DNA of 64,000 bases, from the NCBI RefSeq assembly GCF_028550395.1, contig NZ_JAQQKW010000010.1, positions 62,001 to 126,000 on the forward strand. Reading direction: 5' to 3'. Made by a program: the position numbers and the translations under genes. This DNA comes from Asticcacaulis currens. Lineage in GTDB: Bacteria > Pseudomonadota > Alphaproteobacteria > Caulobacterales > Caulobacteraceae. Of this stretch, positions 1 through 11,019 are shown piece after piece; the first letter of the stretch is position 1; each line of letters begins with the position of its first letter. The notes beneath the pieces were generated by a model that saw only the letters and a list, made by a program, of their open reading frames with translations, did no database searches and was not told the origin of the DNA.

Positions 1-111
1 GCCGGGAAACTCCCACTGCCCGGCCAGCGACTTGCCTTCCGGACGCTGGGCGATCAGCACCCGCCCGTCACTGTCGATCAGGGCCGCCGCAACGACAAGT
101 ACGGTTTTCAT
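1..111 (-). CDS. mutT: MutT-type Nudix hydrolase, N-terminal fragment (runs off left edge)
   Basis: Only the first 37 residues lie inside the window. The peptide opens MKTVLVVAAALID and reaches QRPEGKSLAGQWEFPG, the usual start of MutT proteins, which hydrolyse 8-oxo-dGTP to keep oxidised guanine out of DNA. The Nudix box itself lies outside, so the exact substrate is inferred. It follows argJ on the same strand after a 59 bp gap that holds a GC-rich hairpin. The ATG at 111 is the only sensible start. Confidence 0.8.
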   Translation of the reverse strand, partial: MKTVLVVAAALIDSDGRVLIAQRPEGKSLAGQWEFPG

Positions 112-143
112 AGACGTGCCCCCTCCGCCTCGACAGGCTCGGC

Positions 144-168
144 ACCTCCCCCGCTTCGCAGGGGAGGA
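144..168. repeat. GC-rich hairpin CCTCCCC...GGGGAGG, member of a dispersed intergenic repeat
   Basis: A 7 bp perfect stem (145-151 with 161-167) sits between the argJ stop and mutT. Very similar CCTCCCC-gcttgc-GGGG and CCTCCCCC-GGGGGAG units occur at about 25513-25537 and 25662-25684, so this looks like a dispersed intergenic element rather than a one-off terminator. There is no T-run on the minus strand after it, so efficient termination is doubtful. Confidence 0.5.
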
Positions 169-170
169 GA

Positions 171-1613
171 TTAGCTGCGATAGTCACCATTAATGCTGAT
201 ATACCGATGCGTCAGGTCGCAGGTATAGACGTGGGCCGAGGCGCGGCCGACGCCGACATCGACGCTGATTTCCAGCTCCTGTTTCTTCATATAGGCGCTC
301 ATCGCCGCCTCGTCATAGGTCAGCGACACGGCGCCGTGTTCGGCGGCCACAAGCTCCCCGAAACGGATGGCGAGGTGGTCGCGGTCCACCTCTTCCTCGG
401 TCTTGCCCACCGCCATGACGATGCGGCCCCAGTTGGCATCTTCGCCGGCCCAGGCGGTCTTGCACAGCGGGCTTTCGGCGATCGACTTGGCGATCTTGCG
501 CGCCGACGCCGGTGAGGAGGCCCCCGTCACCGTGACCTTGACGAACTTGGTCGCGCCTTCACCGTCGCGGATAAGCTGGGTGGCGAGGCTGTGCATGACC
601 TTTTCCAGCTTGTCGCGGAAGTCGGCCAGACGCTTATCACCCGCGCGGCTGATCTTCGGGGCCCCCGCCGCGCCCGTAGCAAACAAAAGCGCCGTGTCGT
701 TGGTCGAGGTATCGCCATCGACCGTCACGCTGTTGAAGGTGGTGCGCGTATAAAGCCCCAGCAGGGATTGCAGCACACCTGCAGAGAGGGTCGCGTCCGT
801 GACGATAAAGGCCAGCATGGTCGCCATGTCCGGCGCGATCATGCCCGACCCCTTGGCGATACCGGCGATCTTAACCTCTACGCCGTCGATCAGGGCGGTT
901 TCGTAAGCGCCCTTGGGGAAGGTGTCGGTGGTCATGATGGCCTGAGCCGCCGCGTGCCAAGCATCGGCCTTGAACGACTCTTCGATCAGCGGCAGTTGCG
1001 CGGCGATCTTGGCATCGTCCAGCACCACGCCGATCACGCCGGTCGAGGCCAGCATAATGTCGCGTTGACGGCAATCGAGCCGCCGGGCCAGGGCCGCCGC
1101 CGTGCGGCGCGCGGCATCCGCCCCCAGCTTACCCGTAAAAGCATTGGCACAGCCCGCATTGCAGACCAGCGCGCGGATTTCATTGCCTTCATTGGCAGCC
1201 AGTTGCTTCTTGCACCAATCGACCGGGGCCGAACCGATACTATGCCGCGTGAAGACGCCCGCTGCCGTGGTGCCTTCGGCGAACTTCATCACCAGCAGAT
1301 CAGGACGGACGTGCTTGTAAAAACCGGCGCGGGCAATGGCGATATCGACGCCACCCACCGGCGGAATGGGCGGCAGATCGACGGCCAGCGGCGACACGGC
1401 CAGCCCCGGCTTACCGGTCGCCGGTTTGGCGGGCTCAGCGGTTGCGGCCGTATGCACGCCAACCAGTTCGGCCCCGGTCTGCACGGCCTTTTTCAGCGCA
1501 TTGGCCAGCGGATCAAGCGCCGCCCCCAGCGGGTTCACCTGACCGCGTTCCTGACCGGAGGCCGCGGCAGAGGTATCGGGCGTTTTGCCGGTCGGCGACG
1601 GCGGCTTGGTCAT
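171..1613 (-). CDS. argJ: Bifunctional ornithine acetyltransferase / N-acetylglutamate synthase
   Basis: ArgJ recycles the acetyl group from N-acetylornithine to glutamate in cyclic arginine synthesis. The conserved core is clear: CNAGCANAFTG (oxyanion region, about 151-161), TTDTFPKGA, and KGSGMIAPDMATML, where Thr265 is the expected self-cleavage nucleophile that splits the precursor into alpha and beta chains. The start at 1613 is chosen because GGAG lies 9 nt upstream; a TTG/ATG pair at 1643/1640 has no ribosome binding site. Even so the protein is 480 aa, with about 70 Ala/Pro-rich residues before the family core starts near AVSPLAVDLPPIPPV. The gene sits between the PPIase gene and mutT, all on the minus strand. 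Confidence 0.93.
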   Translation of the reverse strand: MTKPPSPTGKTPDTSAAASGQERGQVNPLGAALDPLANALKKAVQTGAELVGVHTAATAEPAKPATGKPGLAVSPLAVDLPPIPPVGGVDIAIARAGFYKHVRPDLLVMKFAEGTTAAGVFTRHSIGSAPVDWCKKQLAANEGNEIRALVCNAGCANAFTGKLGADAARRTAAALARRLDCRQRDIMLASTGVIGVVLDDAKIAAQLPLIEESFKADAWHAAAQAIMTTDTFPKGAYETALIDGVEVKIAGIAKGSGMIAPDMATMLAFIVTDATLSAGVLQSLLGLYTRTTFNSVTVDGDTSTNDTALLFATGAAGAPKISRAGDKRLADFRDKLEKVMHSLATQLIRDGEGATKFVKVTVTGASSPASARKIAKSIAESPLCKTAWAGEDANWGRIVMAVGKTEEEVDRDHLAIRFGELVAAEHGAVSLTYDEAAMSAYMKKQELEISVDVGVGRASAHVYTCDLTHRYISINGDYRS

Positions 1614-1703
1614 GGCGCGCAGCTCCAGTGAAGGGGACATCAAAGTGCGCGGCTTAGCCCCAAATCATGACGCTGTGAAGGCTTTTGTGCAGAGGTTCGG
1701 GGC

Positions 1704-2708
1704 TTACTTTTTCGCCGCTGCGCGCGAAGCGGCCGATGAGGCCGAGGTCGAGGCCTTTTCCGGACCTTCGCCGACATCGTCGCCCGCCTCACTGGCACTG
1801 GCGCTGGCCTGAGCTGCCCCCGCCGGGGCCGAGGCCGGTTCACGGTCTTCGCTGCTGCTCAGACCCTTGACCAGAAATTCAACGCGCGCCCCATCGCGCA
1901 AGCCGCCCAGCAGGCCGCGCACCTGCTCCAGCTTGAGCGCCGACACGATACCCGGACGCGCTTCTTCAATCGTCATCGGCTGTTCCGGACGGCGCTCCTC
2001 GACCTTGAACACGGCCCAGCCGCCGTCGATCTGCACCGGCCCGGCCACCTGACCCGGCTTGGCCGTCATCAGCGTGGCGCGATAGCTTTCCGGGATAACG
2101 TCGGTGGTGAAATAGCCCATATCGCCGCCATTGAAGCGCGTCGCCTGATCAATGGAGCGTTCCATGGCCATGGCCTCGAACAGGCTGCCGCTCTGAAGCT
2201 GGCGCAGGATATTGTCGGCTTCCGGGCGCGTCTTGACGAGGATCAGGCGGGCGCGGATTTCCTCGGACTTCTGCGCCAGCTTGACCTGTTCTTCGTAGAG
2301 GTCCTTGACCTTCTTGTCGTCGATGGCCGCATCGACGCTCTGTTCCAGCAGCATGTGACCCAGAATGTCCTCACGCGCCGCCGCGATGCGCCGCTGCGCC
2401 AGTTCGGTCCGGTCAATGCCTTTTTTAAGCGCCGCCTGCGCCAGCAGCTTCTGGTCGATCACCTCTTCCAGCGTGCGGCGAAACAGGGGCGACGCCAGAT
2501 CGAAGGGTTCGCCATCGCCGATCAGACCCTGCTGAACCGCCTCATAGCGCACGTCGGACGCCCAGATGGTATGGCCGTCGATACGGGCCACGGCGACATC
2601 GCCCGGCTCCGGCGGGCGCTCATCGAGGGTCGGTTTGTCGCACCCTGCAATCGTCAGAGTCACAAGGGCCACCGCCGCCAACTGCCTGAGCTTCATCCAA
2701 CGCTGCAT
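1704..2708 (-). CDS. Parvulin-type peptidyl-prolyl isomerase, predicted lipoprotein
   Basis: A 334-aa exported foldase-like protein. The N-terminus has a hydrophobic segment ending in the lipobox LTIAGC (Cys23), so it is probably anchored to a membrane facing the periplasm. The middle contains a SurA/PrsA N-domain-like helical region (DLASPLFRRTLEEVIDQKLL), and residues about 160-260 (RARLILVKTRPEA through GGDMGYFTTDVIPESYR and GPVQIDGGWAVFKVEERRP) match the parvulin fold. The tail is a low-complexity Ser/Ala/Glu stretch. ATG 2708 is preferred over an in-frame TTG further upstream. It is divergent from secA, fitting a role in folding newly exported proteins. Confidence 0.85.
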   Translation of the reverse strand: MQRWMKLRQLAAVALVTLTIAGCDKPTLDERPPEPGDVAVARIDGHTIWASDVRYEAVQQGLIGDGEPFDLASPLFRRTLEEVIDQKLLAQAALKKGIDRTELAQRRIAAAREDILGHMLLEQSVDAAIDDKKVKDLYEEQVKLAQKSEEIRARLILVKTRPEADNILRQLQSGSLFEAMAMERSIDQATRFNGGDMGYFTTDVIPESYRATLMTAKPGQVAGPVQIDGGWAVFKVEERRPEQPMTIEEARPGIVSALKLEQVRGLLGGLRDGARVEFLVKGLSSSEDREPASAPAGAAQASASASEAGDDVGEGPEKASTSASSAASRAAAKK

Positions 2709-2916
2709 ACCGAAAGCATCCCCGCTATTCTGTGCGACCAACTTACATTGACAGATCGCAAGCGCAAGCCTAAGTCAGTCCCCGCGCTTGAAAAGCGCCG
2801 GCTCACGCCTATTTGCCCTATTACGCCATAACCGTGACACCTTGATATTCTCCAAACAGGTGTGTCCGACCAAGGCGGACAGGACAAAATATCGAAATCT
2901 AATCGTCGGGTATCTC

Positions 2917-5757
<2,841 letters not shown>

Positions 5758-5778
5758 GTGCCGTGAATACAGCCCTTT

Positions 5779-5813
5779 CGTCTCCCGGACATCACATCCG
5801 GGAGACGGCTGTT
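5779..5813 (+). terminator. Probable terminator after secA
   Basis: An 11 bp perfect stem CGTCTCCCGGA / TCCGGGAGACG with a 7 nt loop starts 22 bp after the secA stop. It is flanked by AGCC and GGCT, which can extend the stem, and is followed only by a short T-run (gctgttt), so the termination strength is uncertain. Confidence 0.55.
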
Positions 5814-5906
5814 TCGCGCAAGGCGATTCCCCCGTTGCCACCCGCCCGGGAATTGGTTAACGTCCCTGCCAAGGCCTGAGTGGTTTCGGGCGCTTGGGGG
5901 TATAAA

Positions 5907-6608
5907 ATGTCGTACATGCGTGTTCTGACGTCCGGGCTGCTGATCGCGGGGACGGTTTTGTGCGCTCAGGGGCTGAGCCCGGCGGCTGTGGCCCAGACGA
6001 CGGCGATGACCACCCCGGGGCAGAAACCTTCGGCGCAGCCGGTCGTGCCCCCCTCGCTGCAAGGGTCTTTCGTCACCCCCGAAGCGCCCCTGGCCCCGAA
6101 GATCGAGCTGGATCCGACCTTGATCGGCATGGCTCCGCGCCTCGAAGGTACGGCGGCCGCCACGGTTTCGCCGGAAGACAAGGCCGCGGCCGCGCGCAAG
6201 AGCCGTCGCATCGCGCTTTATAAGCAGTTGATGGACACCAACGGCACCAGCAAGAACGTGCATATGATCATGGCCAATACCAAGGCCGCTGTGCGACTGG
6301 TCATTCTGGAGCGCAAGGGGGCGAAGTCGCTGAGCCCCGCCGATGAGCTGAAGTTCAATCAGATCGCCGATCGGGTGCTGAAAGAGGCCGAGGTCAGCAT
6401 TATCGACCAGATTGCCGCCGCCCAGTCCGCCAATTTTACCGAAGAAGAAATCCTGACCCTGATCAGCGCCAATTCGGGCCCGGTCGCGGCCAAATACAAC
6501 GCCAGCAAGTTCGCCAATCCTGACGCCAATGCCCAGCAAATCCAAAGCTACATGGTCGAAGCGGTGATCAAGATCATCAAGACGTTCAAGGAAGCCATTT
6601 CGGGTTAA
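5907..6608 (+). CDS. Exported DUF2059-like protein, copy 1
   Basis: A 233-aa protein with a cleavable signal peptide (MSYMRVLTSGLLIAGTVLCA, ending near AVAQ), then a Pro/Thr-rich linker and a helical domain from about residue 100. That domain has the pattern of DUF2059-type proteins (LYKQLMDTNGTSKNVHMIM ... IADRVLKEAEVSIIDQIAA ... NFTEEEILTLISANSGPV ... KYNASKF). The biochemical role is unknown; a periplasmic location is inferred. The ATG at 5907 with GGGGG upstream is favoured over GTG 5880. A related protein follows 24 bp downstream, so the two are probably cotranscribed. Confidence 0.72.
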   Translation: MSYMRVLTSGLLIAGTVLCAQGLSPAAVAQTTAMTTPGQKPSAQPVVPPSLQGSFVTPEAPLAPKIELDPTLIGMAPRLEGTAAATVSPEDKAAAARKSRRIALYKQLMDTNGTSKNVHMIMANTKAAVRLVILERKGAKSLSPADELKFNQIADRVLKEAEVSIIDQIAAAQSANFTEEEILTLISANSGPVAAKYNASKFANPDANAQQIQSYMVEAVIKIIKTFKEAISG

Positions 6609-6632
6609 CCGAAAGAGTCAGGGCAAGGGTAG

Positions 6633-7436
6633 ATGGGGGTTTTTGTGGTGTATTTGAAACGCATGGTGGCCGGTGTGTGCCTTCTGGGGCTGACGGCGGC
6701 GGTGAGCGCGCAGGCGCGGGAGCCGGAACGCGAACCCGGGGCGCGCATCGTGGTTGCGCCCAAACCCGTGCAAAAGCGGGTGAACCCGCCGATCCCGGCG
6801 CCTGAACCGCAACAGAGCCCGGCGGCCGACAATCCGGCACCGGCACAGCCCGTGAAGGCGGCACCGCCGGTAGCCGCGCCATCGGTTCAGGCCAGGATCA
6901 ACCCCGCCCCGGTGGCCCAGCCGACCGGTGAAATCGCCCCGTCGGTCGATATGATCGAAAGCCCGCCGCCCGTGGTCATGGCCACGGCGCAGGATGTCGG
7001 CCCGGTTGGCCCGGCCAAGCCCGCCGGCGATTTTGCCGAGCGCGTCGAGCTGGCGCATCAGTTGCTGGAAATCGACGGCACCGAAGCCATTATCCGCCAC
7101 TTTGTCGGTGAAGTGCATATGCGCCTGATCATCGGCGAGGTCGGCAAATATATCGACGTCAACAGCCTCAACGAAAGCGACCGCTACCGTCTGGCGACCA
7201 TAGTGGCGACCGTGTCCACCGAGCTGGGGGACAAGATTCTTCTGCTGACGGCGCGCGGCCACGCGCAAAATCTCAGCAGGGAAGAGCTGTTGTATCTGGC
7301 TCGCGTCAGCGACAGCGACGCCCAGCGCAAGCTGACCCAGATGCGCATCGACGACACCGGCGAACTGGATAAGAATGCCGAACTGGTCATGCAGATTTCG
7401 GCGCTGAAGATCGTTCAGGAATTTGAAAAGCCGTGA
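6633..7436 (+). CDS. Exported DUF2059-like protein, copy 2
   Basis: A 267-aa paralogue of the preceding gene. It has an N-terminal hydrophobic export signal (LKRMVAGVCLLGLTAAVSAQA), about 100 residues of Pro/Ala-rich linker, and a C-terminal helical domain (VELAHQLLEIDGTEAIIRHF ... ARGHAQNLSREELLYLARVS) matching copy 1 in order of motifs. No catalytic residues are recognisable. The first codons overlap a weak region; ATG 6663 (MVAGVC) is an alternative start. The pair lies directly after secA, which suggests, without proof, a housekeeping envelope function. Confidence 0.68.
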   Translation: MGVFVVYLKRMVAGVCLLGLTAAVSAQAREPEREPGARIVVAPKPVQKRVNPPIPAPEPQQSPAADNPAPAQPVKAAPPVAAPSVQARINPAPVAQPTGEIAPSVDMIESPPPVVMATAQDVGPVGPAKPAGDFAERVELAHQLLEIDGTEAIIRHFVGEVHMRLIIGEVGKYIDVNSLNESDRYRLATIVATVSTELGDKILLLTARGHAQNLSREELLYLARVSDSDAQRKLTQMRIDDTGELDKNAELVMQISALKIVQEFEKP

Positions 7437-7666
7437 GACCGTCCGTGCTGAAAACCTCGGCCTGACGCTCGGCCTGCTGATTATGGTCGCCGCACACTGA
7501 TCGGTAGAGTCATACCGATGTTATTCTCCCTCTTGGCGAATCCCGAATTTGGGATAAAGTGTTAACCAATGGCCGATTGCCCCACATCGGTCAGAGCGAA
7601 AAAGTGCCGCTCGAAATCGGGTTAAGGCACGTGAAATTGGGAAAAAATCGCCAAGGGAGGCGTCCA

Positions 7667-7852
7667 ATGAAAATCATCGGGAAGATCGCAGTCGCTGCGA
7701 TCGCGGCATCGTCTTTACTGACCGGCTCGGTCTATGCTCAGACCGATTGCCGCAAAAAGTGCAACGATACCTATCAGGCCTGTCAGAAGGCCGGCACGGC
7801 AGAGGAGAAATGCCGGGCCGCCTGGATTGACTGCAAGAAGAAGTGCAAATAG
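7667..7852 (+). CDS. Small exported Cys/Lys-rich peptide, 61 aa
   Basis: The strong ribosome binding site GGGAGG (7655-7660) is 6 nt before ATG 7667. The product has a signal peptide (MKIIGKIAVAAIAASSLLTG, cut near VYAQ) and a mature part of about 38 residues holding six cysteines in a CxxxC-x6-C-x8-C-x8-CxxxC layout with many lysines (TDCRKKCNDTYQACQKAG ... WIDCKKKCK). The spacing suggests a disulfide-stapled helical hairpin in the periplasm or outside. I do not recognise a family. A clear terminator follows, so it is a monocistronic unit. Confidence 0.7.
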   Translation: MKIIGKIAVAAIAASSLLTGSVYAQTDCRKKCNDTYQACQKAGTAEEKCRAAWIDCKKKCK

Positions 7853-7875
7853 GCACGCGCACATAGACACACACG

Positions 7876-7908
7876 CGCCGGACAAGGATCTGCCTGTCCG
7901 GCGTTTTT
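7876..7908 (+). terminator. Intrinsic terminator after the small Cys-rich gene
   Basis: A perfect 9 bp stem CGCCGGACA / TGTCCGGCG (7876-7884 and 7895-7903) with a 10 nt loop, followed directly by TTTTTG. Confidence 0.85.
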
Positions 7909-7926
7909 GTGTTTAAGGCATCATGT

Positions 7927-8646
7927 TCAAGACGGGCGGTTTTCCGCAATCAGGGCGTTGGACGCCCCCTCGATGCGCGCCTTGATCTCGCTCATAAATT
8001 CGCCGCGCTTCATCCCGGCGGGGACAGGCGGCAGGAATTCAAACACCACCGTCCCCGGCGTGCGGACAATGCCGTGCGCGGGCCAGCACTGACCGGAATT
8101 GGTGGCCAGCAGGTGGCAGGGAAAGGCCAGATCGCGGTACAGCGCGGCCACGCCCGGCTTATATTCCGGGTCCTGCCCGACTTCGGAGCGCGTCCCTTCG
8201 GCAAAAATCAGGATCTGACGCGCGTTTTCCAGCCGGTCGCGGGCGTCGGTGACCATGGCGCGCAGGGCCTTGGCGGCGTCCTTGCGACGAATAGGGATCA
8301 TGCGCGTGCGCCAGATGTAGAGGCCGAAGAAGGGCAGCCAGGTCAGTTCCTTCTTCAGGACAAAACAGGGATCGTCCAGCACGACAAAGGGCGCAATCGT
8401 ATCGAGCATGCTGAGGTGCTTGCCCGCGATGAGGGCCGCCCCTTTCGGACGGTGTTCCAGCCCGCGAAATTCGACCTTCACGCCGCAGATATAGCGCAGG
8501 CCAAACAGCACCAGATGCGCCCACAGCTTGACGATCTGCATACTCAGCCGCCGCGACACAAGCACGAAGGGCGTGCCCAACAGGCCGACGATCACGACCA
8601 GGCCGTAAAGCCAGACGACGAAAACGATAGAACGCAGGAAATTCAA
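7927..8646 (-). CDS. plsC: 1-acyl-sn-glycerol-3-phosphate acyltransferase
   Basis: PlsC adds the second acyl chain to lysophosphatidic acid at the inner membrane. The 239-aa protein has an N-terminal membrane segment (about 5-30), the acyltransferase motif I variant GKHLSMLDT (the HX4D catalytic pair is present), RTRMIPIRR, and the FAEGTRSE motif III. Its start overlaps the end of the upstream YdcF-like gene by 4 bp (ATGA), so it is the last gene of the ftsE-ftsX operon. Confidence 0.92.
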   Translation of the reverse strand: MNFLRSIVFVVWLYGLVVIVGLLGTPFVLVSRRLSMQIVKLWAHLVLFGLRYICGVKVEFRGLEHRPKGAALIAGKHLSMLDTIAPFVVLDDPCFVLKKELTWLPFFGLYIWRTRMIPIRRKDAAKALRAMVTDARDRLENARQILIFAEGTRSEVGQDPEYKPGVAALYRDLAFPCHLLATNSGQCWPAHGIVRTPGTVVFEFLPPVPAGMKRGEFMSEIKARIEGASNALIAENRPS

Positions 8647-9284
8647 GAGGCCGAACCTTCCGCCGAAGCCTCGGCTCCGGTCTCATTGTTTTTGCCCGAA
8701 CCGGTGAAGTTCGAAACGATGTCACGCGCCAGTATGGCCAGATATTTGCTGTATTCGATGATCAGCACCCGCGAACTGCGCCAGGACTTCCACCAGGCGC
8801 GCGCATCCAGCGTCGGGGTCGCTACCGGATAGGCGTGCAGCTTGACCCCCGGCAACGCCGCCTTGATCTCCAGCAGGCTGCGCGGCATGTGGTAATCGGA
8901 GGTGACCACGATCAGATCGTCAAACCCCTTGGCCTTGGCCCATTCGGCCACCTCATAGGCGTTGCCGAGCGTGGTCTGCGCCTCGTAACCGAGATCGACA
9001 CAGCATTCGTAGAGCTTTTTGGAACCTTCGGTGACCGGCAGCAATTCCTCGCGCTTCACCTCGCGGTTGACGCCGGAAATGAGCATCCGCGCGCCCTTGC
9101 GCCGTTCCAGCAAACGCATCCCTTCCTTAATACGCATGTCCGACGCCCCGGTCAGGACGACAATGGCGTCGGCCGCCTCTTCGGGTTCAGCGGCGGGTGT
9201 CGAATGGATGACGCGATCCGCGAAGGCGTACAGCCCCGCCAGCCACAGTCCAACCACCAAAACCACGGCCATAAGGCGGCGCAT
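8643..9284 (-). CDS. YdcF/DUF218 (SanA-type) membrane protein
   Basis: A 213-aa protein with one N-terminal transmembrane segment ([20 protein letters not shown]) and a DUF218 fold after it: AIVVLTGASDMRIKEGM, RMLISGVNREVKREE, TLGNAYEVAEWA and VVTSDYHMPRSLLEIKAAL. Family members are linked to envelope integrity but their reaction is unsettled. The ATG shares one base with the ftsX stop (TGATG) and the gene overlaps plsC by 4 bp, so translation is probably coupled through the operon. The C-terminal tail is Ala/Glu/Ser-rich. Confidence 0.85.
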   Translation of the reverse strand: MRRLMAVVLVVGLWLAGLYAFADRVIHSTPAAEPEEAADAIVVLTGASDMRIKEGMRLLERRKGARMLISGVNREVKREELLPVTEGSKKLYECCVDLGYEAQTTLGNAYEVAEWAKAKGFDDLIVVTSDYHMPRSLLEIKAALPGVKLHAYPVATPTLDARAWWKSWRSSRVLIIEYSKYLAILARDIVSNFTGSGKNNETGAEASAEGSAS

Positions 9285-10162
9285 CAGCTTTTCCCCAGCA
9301 TCTTCAGGGTTACGATACGCGCGGTTCCCGCGGCAATCAAGGCGGCCAGCAACGGACAGGGTAACAAAACGACGAGGTCGAGCCACGAAAAGGGCAAAGC
9401 CAGCAACAGGCTCTGCGACGATCCGGTGAACTTGATCACCACCATGACCAGCCCCGCCGCCACGCCGCCCAAGAGACCCGAAATCGCAGCCATGCGCGCG
9501 AAGCGGAACTGAAACCGTCCGGCGATAAAGCTGTCCGTCGCGCCGCACAGGCTTAAGACCTCGACCATGTTGGCGCGCGCCATCAAACCGGCCCGTGTGG
9601 CAAAGCCCACCACCGCCGCCGCCGCGCTGGCGATCAGCAGAAATATCCCCAGCGAAATCAGGCGAATAATCAGGGCAGAGGTTTCAATATCCTGAAGCCA
9701 GGTCGAATGGTCGTCGATAGTGGCGTCGATTTCCTTTTCAGACAGCGCCTCCGACAGGGCGGCGGCCTTCGCCGGTTTCGCCTCATCCAGTCGCACCTCC
9801 ACCAGATTAGGCAGTGGCAGGTCCTCAAGCACCGCATCGCCCAGCCACGGCTTGATCAGGGCCTTGGCGCGCGCCGGTTCGATGGCGGCGGCCTCCTTGA
9901 CGCCCGGCACCCCGGCCAGCACCTCGGCGGCGCGGGCCGCCGCCACCGAGCCGCTTTCGAGGCCTGTCGGGCGCACCTGCACCGTTACCTCGGCGCGGAT
10001 TTCCCGCGACCAGCCCGACGCCGCGCGATTCGAAGCCAGGGCGATCAGGGCCGACAGGGCGGCCAGAAAGAACAGCACGGCGATCACATAGTGCAGCGAC
10101 ACTTCGCGCGTATCCTGATCGGGCAGCAGATCGCGACGGCGCAGACGTTTCCCGGCGGTCAT
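9284..10162 (-). CDS. ftsX: Cell division protein FtsX
   Basis: FtsX is the membrane partner of FtsE and passes divisome signals to peptidoglycan hydrolases. This 292-aa protein has the expected layout: a short cytoplasmic head, TM1 ([19 protein letters not shown]), a large periplasmic loop of about 110 residues, then three more TM segments with the FtsX-type sequence [22 protein letters not shown] between TM2 and TM3. ATG 10162 overlaps the ftsE stop by 4 bp, the usual ftsEX arrangement. Confidence 0.93.
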   Translation of the reverse strand: MTAGKRLRRRDLLPDQDTREVSLHYVIAVLFFLAALSALIALASNRAASGWSREIRAEVTVQVRPTGLESGSVAAARAAEVLAGVPGVKEAAAIEPARAKALIKPWLGDAVLEDLPLPNLVEVRLDEAKPAKAAALSEALSEKEIDATIDDHSTWLQDIETSALIIRLISLGIFLLIASAAAAVVGFATRAGLMARANMVEVLSLCGATDSFIAGRFQFRFARMAAISGLLGGVAAGLVMVVIKFTGSSQSLLLALPFSWLDLVVLLPCPLLAALIAAGTARIVTLKMLGKS

Positions 10163-10980
10163 GTCGCCCCCCTCACCGTCTGGGTCAGGTCGCGCCGGAA
10201 CAGCCGCCCGTCGCGCAGCTCCAGTACCGGCATACCGGAGGCGCGGATCAGCGCTTCGTCGTGTGTAGCGATCAGCACCGTCGCCCCCAACCGGTTCAGC
10301 TCGATAAAGAGCCGCATGATGCGCAGGCCCATGGCGTGGTCGATATTGCCCGTGGGCTCATCGGCCAGAATCAGGGTCGGGCGGTTGATGACGGCGCGCG
10401 CAATGGCCAGCCGCTGTTTTTCGCCGCCCGACAGCACATCCGGCATGGCGTGCAGGCGGGTTTTCAGCCCCACCCAGGTCAGTAGCTCGATGACATCGGC
10501 TTCGAATCGCCGCGGGTCTTCGCCGCGCACGAACAGGGGCAGGGCGGCATTATCGAACACATCGAGGTGCTCCAGCAGACGAAAATCCTGAAACACAATG
10601 CCGATGCGGCGACGCATCTCGGCGGTCTGTTTGCGGTCGCTGGGGTTAAGCCTTTCGCCGAACAGGCTGATCTCGCCCACAGAAGGTTTCTGAGCCTGAT
10701 AGATCAGACGCAAAAGCGACGTCTTACCCGCCCCCGACGGCCCGGTCAGAAAGTGAAACGACCCCGACGACAGCGTAAAATTCAAGTCTTTCAGTATGTA
10801 ATGCTCAGGATCGTGCCCGGTATGCCCGGCCCCTTCATAGCCCACACCGACGTCGCGGAACACAACCACCTGGCTGTGATCCGGCTCGAAAAGATCGTCG
10901 TGTGCGGAGGCTGTTACCACGGGTTTCGCAATCGCGTTTTGAGGTCTTGTTAATGCTTTTCGGCCAAAAAGGTTAAGCAC
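10159..10980 (-). CDS. ftsE: Cell division ATP-binding protein FtsE
   Basis: An ABC ATPase with Walker [11 protein letters not shown]-loop VFQDFRLL, signature [14 protein letters not shown], Walker [13 protein letters not shown] and switch His THDE. It couples ATP to FtsX at the division site. The only in-frame start that reaches the upstream region is GTG at 10980, giving 273 aa with about 40 residues before the ABC core ([13 protein letters not shown]). FtsE is usually about 220-230 aa, so this N-terminal extension is either real or the true start is an internal GTG. Confidence 0.92.
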   Translation of the reverse strand: MLNLFGRKALTRPQNAIAKPVVTASAHDDLFEPDHSQVVVFRDVGVGYEGAGHTGHDPEHYILKDLNFTLSSGSFHFLTGPSGAGKTSLLRLIYQAQKPSVGEISLFGERLNPSDRKQTAEMRRRIGIVFQDFRLLEHLDVFDNAALPLFVRGEDPRRFEADVIELLTWVGLKTRLHAMPDVLSGGEKQRLAIARAVINRPTLILADEPTGNIDHAMGLRIMRLFIELNRLGATVLIATHDEALIRASGMPVLELRDGRLFRRDLTQTVRGAT

Positions 10981-11019
10981 CCGTTTGGTTAACGGGCCTT
11001 ATGTAGTGATTCGTCCGGC

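Noticed and set aside
2788-2916. 43-codon N-terminal extension of SecA from a TTG
   Set aside because: The extension is unlike any SecA start; ATG 2917 gives a standard N-terminus.
7500-7517. Short hairpin TCGGTA-GAGTCA-TACCGA upstream of the Cys-rich peptide gene
   Set aside because: Six base pairs only, no T-run and no context to call it a terminator or operator.
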